The notes under the pieces: generated by a model | The model's input: only the letters and a program-made list of their open reading frames with translations | The model's database searches: none | Told to the model about the DNA's origin: nothing | Translations under genes and position numbers: made by a program | From: Sphaerulina vaccinii | Lineage: Eukaryota; Ascomycota; Dothideomycetes; Mycosphaerellales; Mycosphaerellaceae | NCBI GenBank assembly: GCA_022570795.1 | Contig: JAKUDP010000011.1 | Location: forward strand, 1,426,001-1,490,000 | DNA: 64,000 nucleotides | Direction: 5' to 3' | Shown: in pieces, positions 62,539-64,000 of the stretch | Numbering within the stretch: the stretch's first letter is position 1 | Layout: the number at the start of each line of letters is the position of its first letter

Positions 62539-64000
62539 ATGGACCTTCTGGCATTGGAGGCGGCGCTTCCCGAGCAGATACATGCACCGGCCAGCAGCGC
62601 CATTTATCAACATATGGACAGGTCTTGTCGGGAGATCCGCTTGCTGAGGATCATCAACCCTGAAGATGAGCGCCATCAACATACAGACCTGATCGAGTGT
62701 GATCTATTTCATGCCCGCCTGCCAGACGATGACCCAGATAGCATCAAAGAACATCTCGAAACAGAAGCGACTATGGCGCAGTTCATTAAGAATATGAAGG
62801 AAGCAAACATGAGCTTCTCTGACATTCTAGAGATGGACGAAGAATATGGCCAGCCACAGGACCCAGAAACCATAATCTTTTACAGTGCATTGGCCATCAT
62901 ATTTCCGAACATTGTGTTGCCCGATGAGCTCAAGGTTGATTGTGGTTATGCGGATGTGACATGGCCGACTGCTTACCTCTTCACTGCTCTCTCCTATTGC
63001 TGGGGTGACGCTCCGGAGAGGCACGAGATTCGCGTCAACGGGTTTCCATTCATGGTCGGGATGAATCTGCATGAAGCTCTCAAGCAGTTTCAGGCAGACG
63101 GACAATTTGGCTCTCTGTGGATCGACGCGATATGCATCAACCAAGAGGACGATGACGAGAAGAGCTATCAACTTCGATATATGCGCGACGTATACTCGCT
63201 AGCATTCCAGACTGTCATCTGGCTGGGAGTTGAAGAAGAGGATAGCAAGCTTGCTTTGGAAATGATCGAGAACTTTGAAATGACCATATTTCAAGATATG
63301 ATAACACAACATCTTGCTGCAGGCGGCACTCCGCAGGACGATGATCTTCGGTATGATCCCCGCACCATGAACATCGCCAGGGTCCTACAGACGCTCGACT
63401 CACAGGTCGAAGAGCCCTCGAAATACTGGAAAGCAGTTTCTAAGCTTTTGAGCCGACCTTGGTTCTCTAGGATCTGGACCTTGCAAGAGGTCGTCCTGGC
63501 TCGCAATACGAAGGTGCAGATTGGTGAAGGAGAGCTCCCTTGGGACAAAGTCAGAAACTTTGTGGCTATGCTGTATCATCGCAAAGATGTTGGCATTCTT
63601 CTAGCACAACGGGAGGTCCACAATCTAAACACCATAGGCCCGAGAATAGTCGCGCTGGGCACTCTACGCGGCGTCGTGGAGATGAAGCTCGATCTCGAAC
63701 TTTCGGCATTGGTCGCAGTGGCTCGCGGCAAGAGCGCCACCAACCCTCGAGATTATGTGTATGGCTTACTCGGCCTTGCCACTGACAATATCGTGATAGC
63801 CGATTACTCGTTATCAGTGGAAGAAACGTTCATACGAACCACCAAAGCTATCATTGAGTCTTCACGCAGTCTTGACATCATCTGCTTCATGAACAGAATG
63901 TCAAGAGCTACCGGACGTCTACCAGACCTCCCCAGCTGGGCCTACAACTTCGAACAAGGAAGCCCACCCAATCCTCTGCTCGACGTCCGCTTTCAAGGAA
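62539..64000 (+). CDS. HET-domain protein, cut by right window edge
   Basis: An open frame without interruption runs from the ATG at 62539 (MDLLALEAALPEQIHAPASS) to the end: 487 codons present. All three HET blocks are intact: FTALSYCWGDAPER (block 1), GSLWIDAICINQED with TVIWLGVEEED (block 2), and LLSRPWFSRIWTLQEVVLAR (block 3). A family-typical NPRDYVYGLLGLA and LPSWAYNF follow near the edge. HET proteins drive programmed cell death in vegetative incompatibility. In contrast to the copy at 10-12 kb this gene looks intact. The N-terminal 130 residues before block 1 are longer than usual and charged; no extra domain was recognised. Confidence 0.88.
   Translation, partial: MDLLALEAALPEQIHAPASSAIYQHMDRSCREIRLLRIINPEDERHQHTDLIECDLFHARLPDDDPDSIKEHLETEATMAQFIKNMKEANMSFSDILEMDEEYGQPQDPETIIFYSALAIIFPNIVLPDELKVDCGYADVTWPTAYLFTALSYCWGDAPERHEIRVNGFPFMVGMNLHEALKQFQADGQFGSLWIDAICINQEDDDEKSYQLRYMRDVYSLAFQTVIWLGVEEEDSKLALEMIENFEMTIFQDMITQHLAAGGTPQDDDLRYDPRTMNIARVLQTLDSQVEEPSKYWKAVSKLLSRPWFSRIWTLQEVVLARNTKVQIGEGELPWDKVRNFVAMLYHRKDVGILLAQREVHNLNTIGPRIVALGTLRGVVEMKLDLELSALVAVARGKSATNPRDYVYGLLGLATDNIVIADYSLSVEETFIRTTKAIIESSRSLDIICFMNRMSRATGRLPDLPSWAYNFEQGSPPNPLLDVRFQG

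Overview
This 64 kb window comes from a filamentous ascomycete (Pezizomycotina), most likely a Dothideomycete. The evidence is eukaryotic genes with short GT-AG introns (about 48-79 nt) and CTRAC/CTAAT branch sites, HET-domain genes, a Zn2Cys6 regulator, DUF3431 and CHRD proteins, and a Ty1/copia element turned into TpA-rich DNA by repeat-induced point mutation (RIP). The genus cannot be fixed from sequence alone. All introns below were read by eye from splice signals and frame continuity; none is backed by transcripts.

Left part (1-19.5 kb): a partial EutQ-like cupin gene, a RING-like gene, a DUF3431 membrane protein, an F-box protein, a disordered protein with an in-frame stop, a small basic protein, a damaged HET gene, a CYS3/MetR-type bZIP regulator, a 2.5 kb gene-poor gap, a five-part ferric reductase gene with a 10-nt microexon, and guanylate kinase with two in-frame starts.

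Accessory middle (19.7-33.1 kb): seven members or relics of one small-protein family (LPQELYDEI near the N terminus, then a PKxLHIDRQxRL..YY block), interleaved with a DUF1993 gene, a short-chain dehydrogenase, a zinc-finger relic and a decayed hydrolase-ankyrin gene of the kind used in fungal allorecognition. An eighth family member lies at 50.8 kb.

Transposon (33,123-39,084): a complete copia element on the minus strand with LTRs of about 223 bp, a CTATA target duplication, a tRNA-iMet half-molecule type primer site, a polypurine tract and recognisable gag, reverse transcriptase and RNase H remnants. RIP covers the interior and stops inside each LTR.

Right part (39.9-64 kb): mostly conserved housekeeping genes: GPI10/PIG-B mannosyltransferase, a C2H2+Zn2Cys6 transcription factor with a damaged 5' end, a secreted CHRD protein, mitochondrial glycerol-3-phosphate dehydrogenase (GUT2), Cdc10-type septin, mitoribosomal protein bL32m, and SKI8. 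These are mixed with three long disordered basic proteins, a C2H2 protein, and a second HET gene that runs off the end. The genes do not form one pathway. The pattern is housekeeping genes punctuated by fast-evolving allorecognition-type and lineage-specific genes near a transposon, several carrying single-base lesions that are either real decay or assembly errors.
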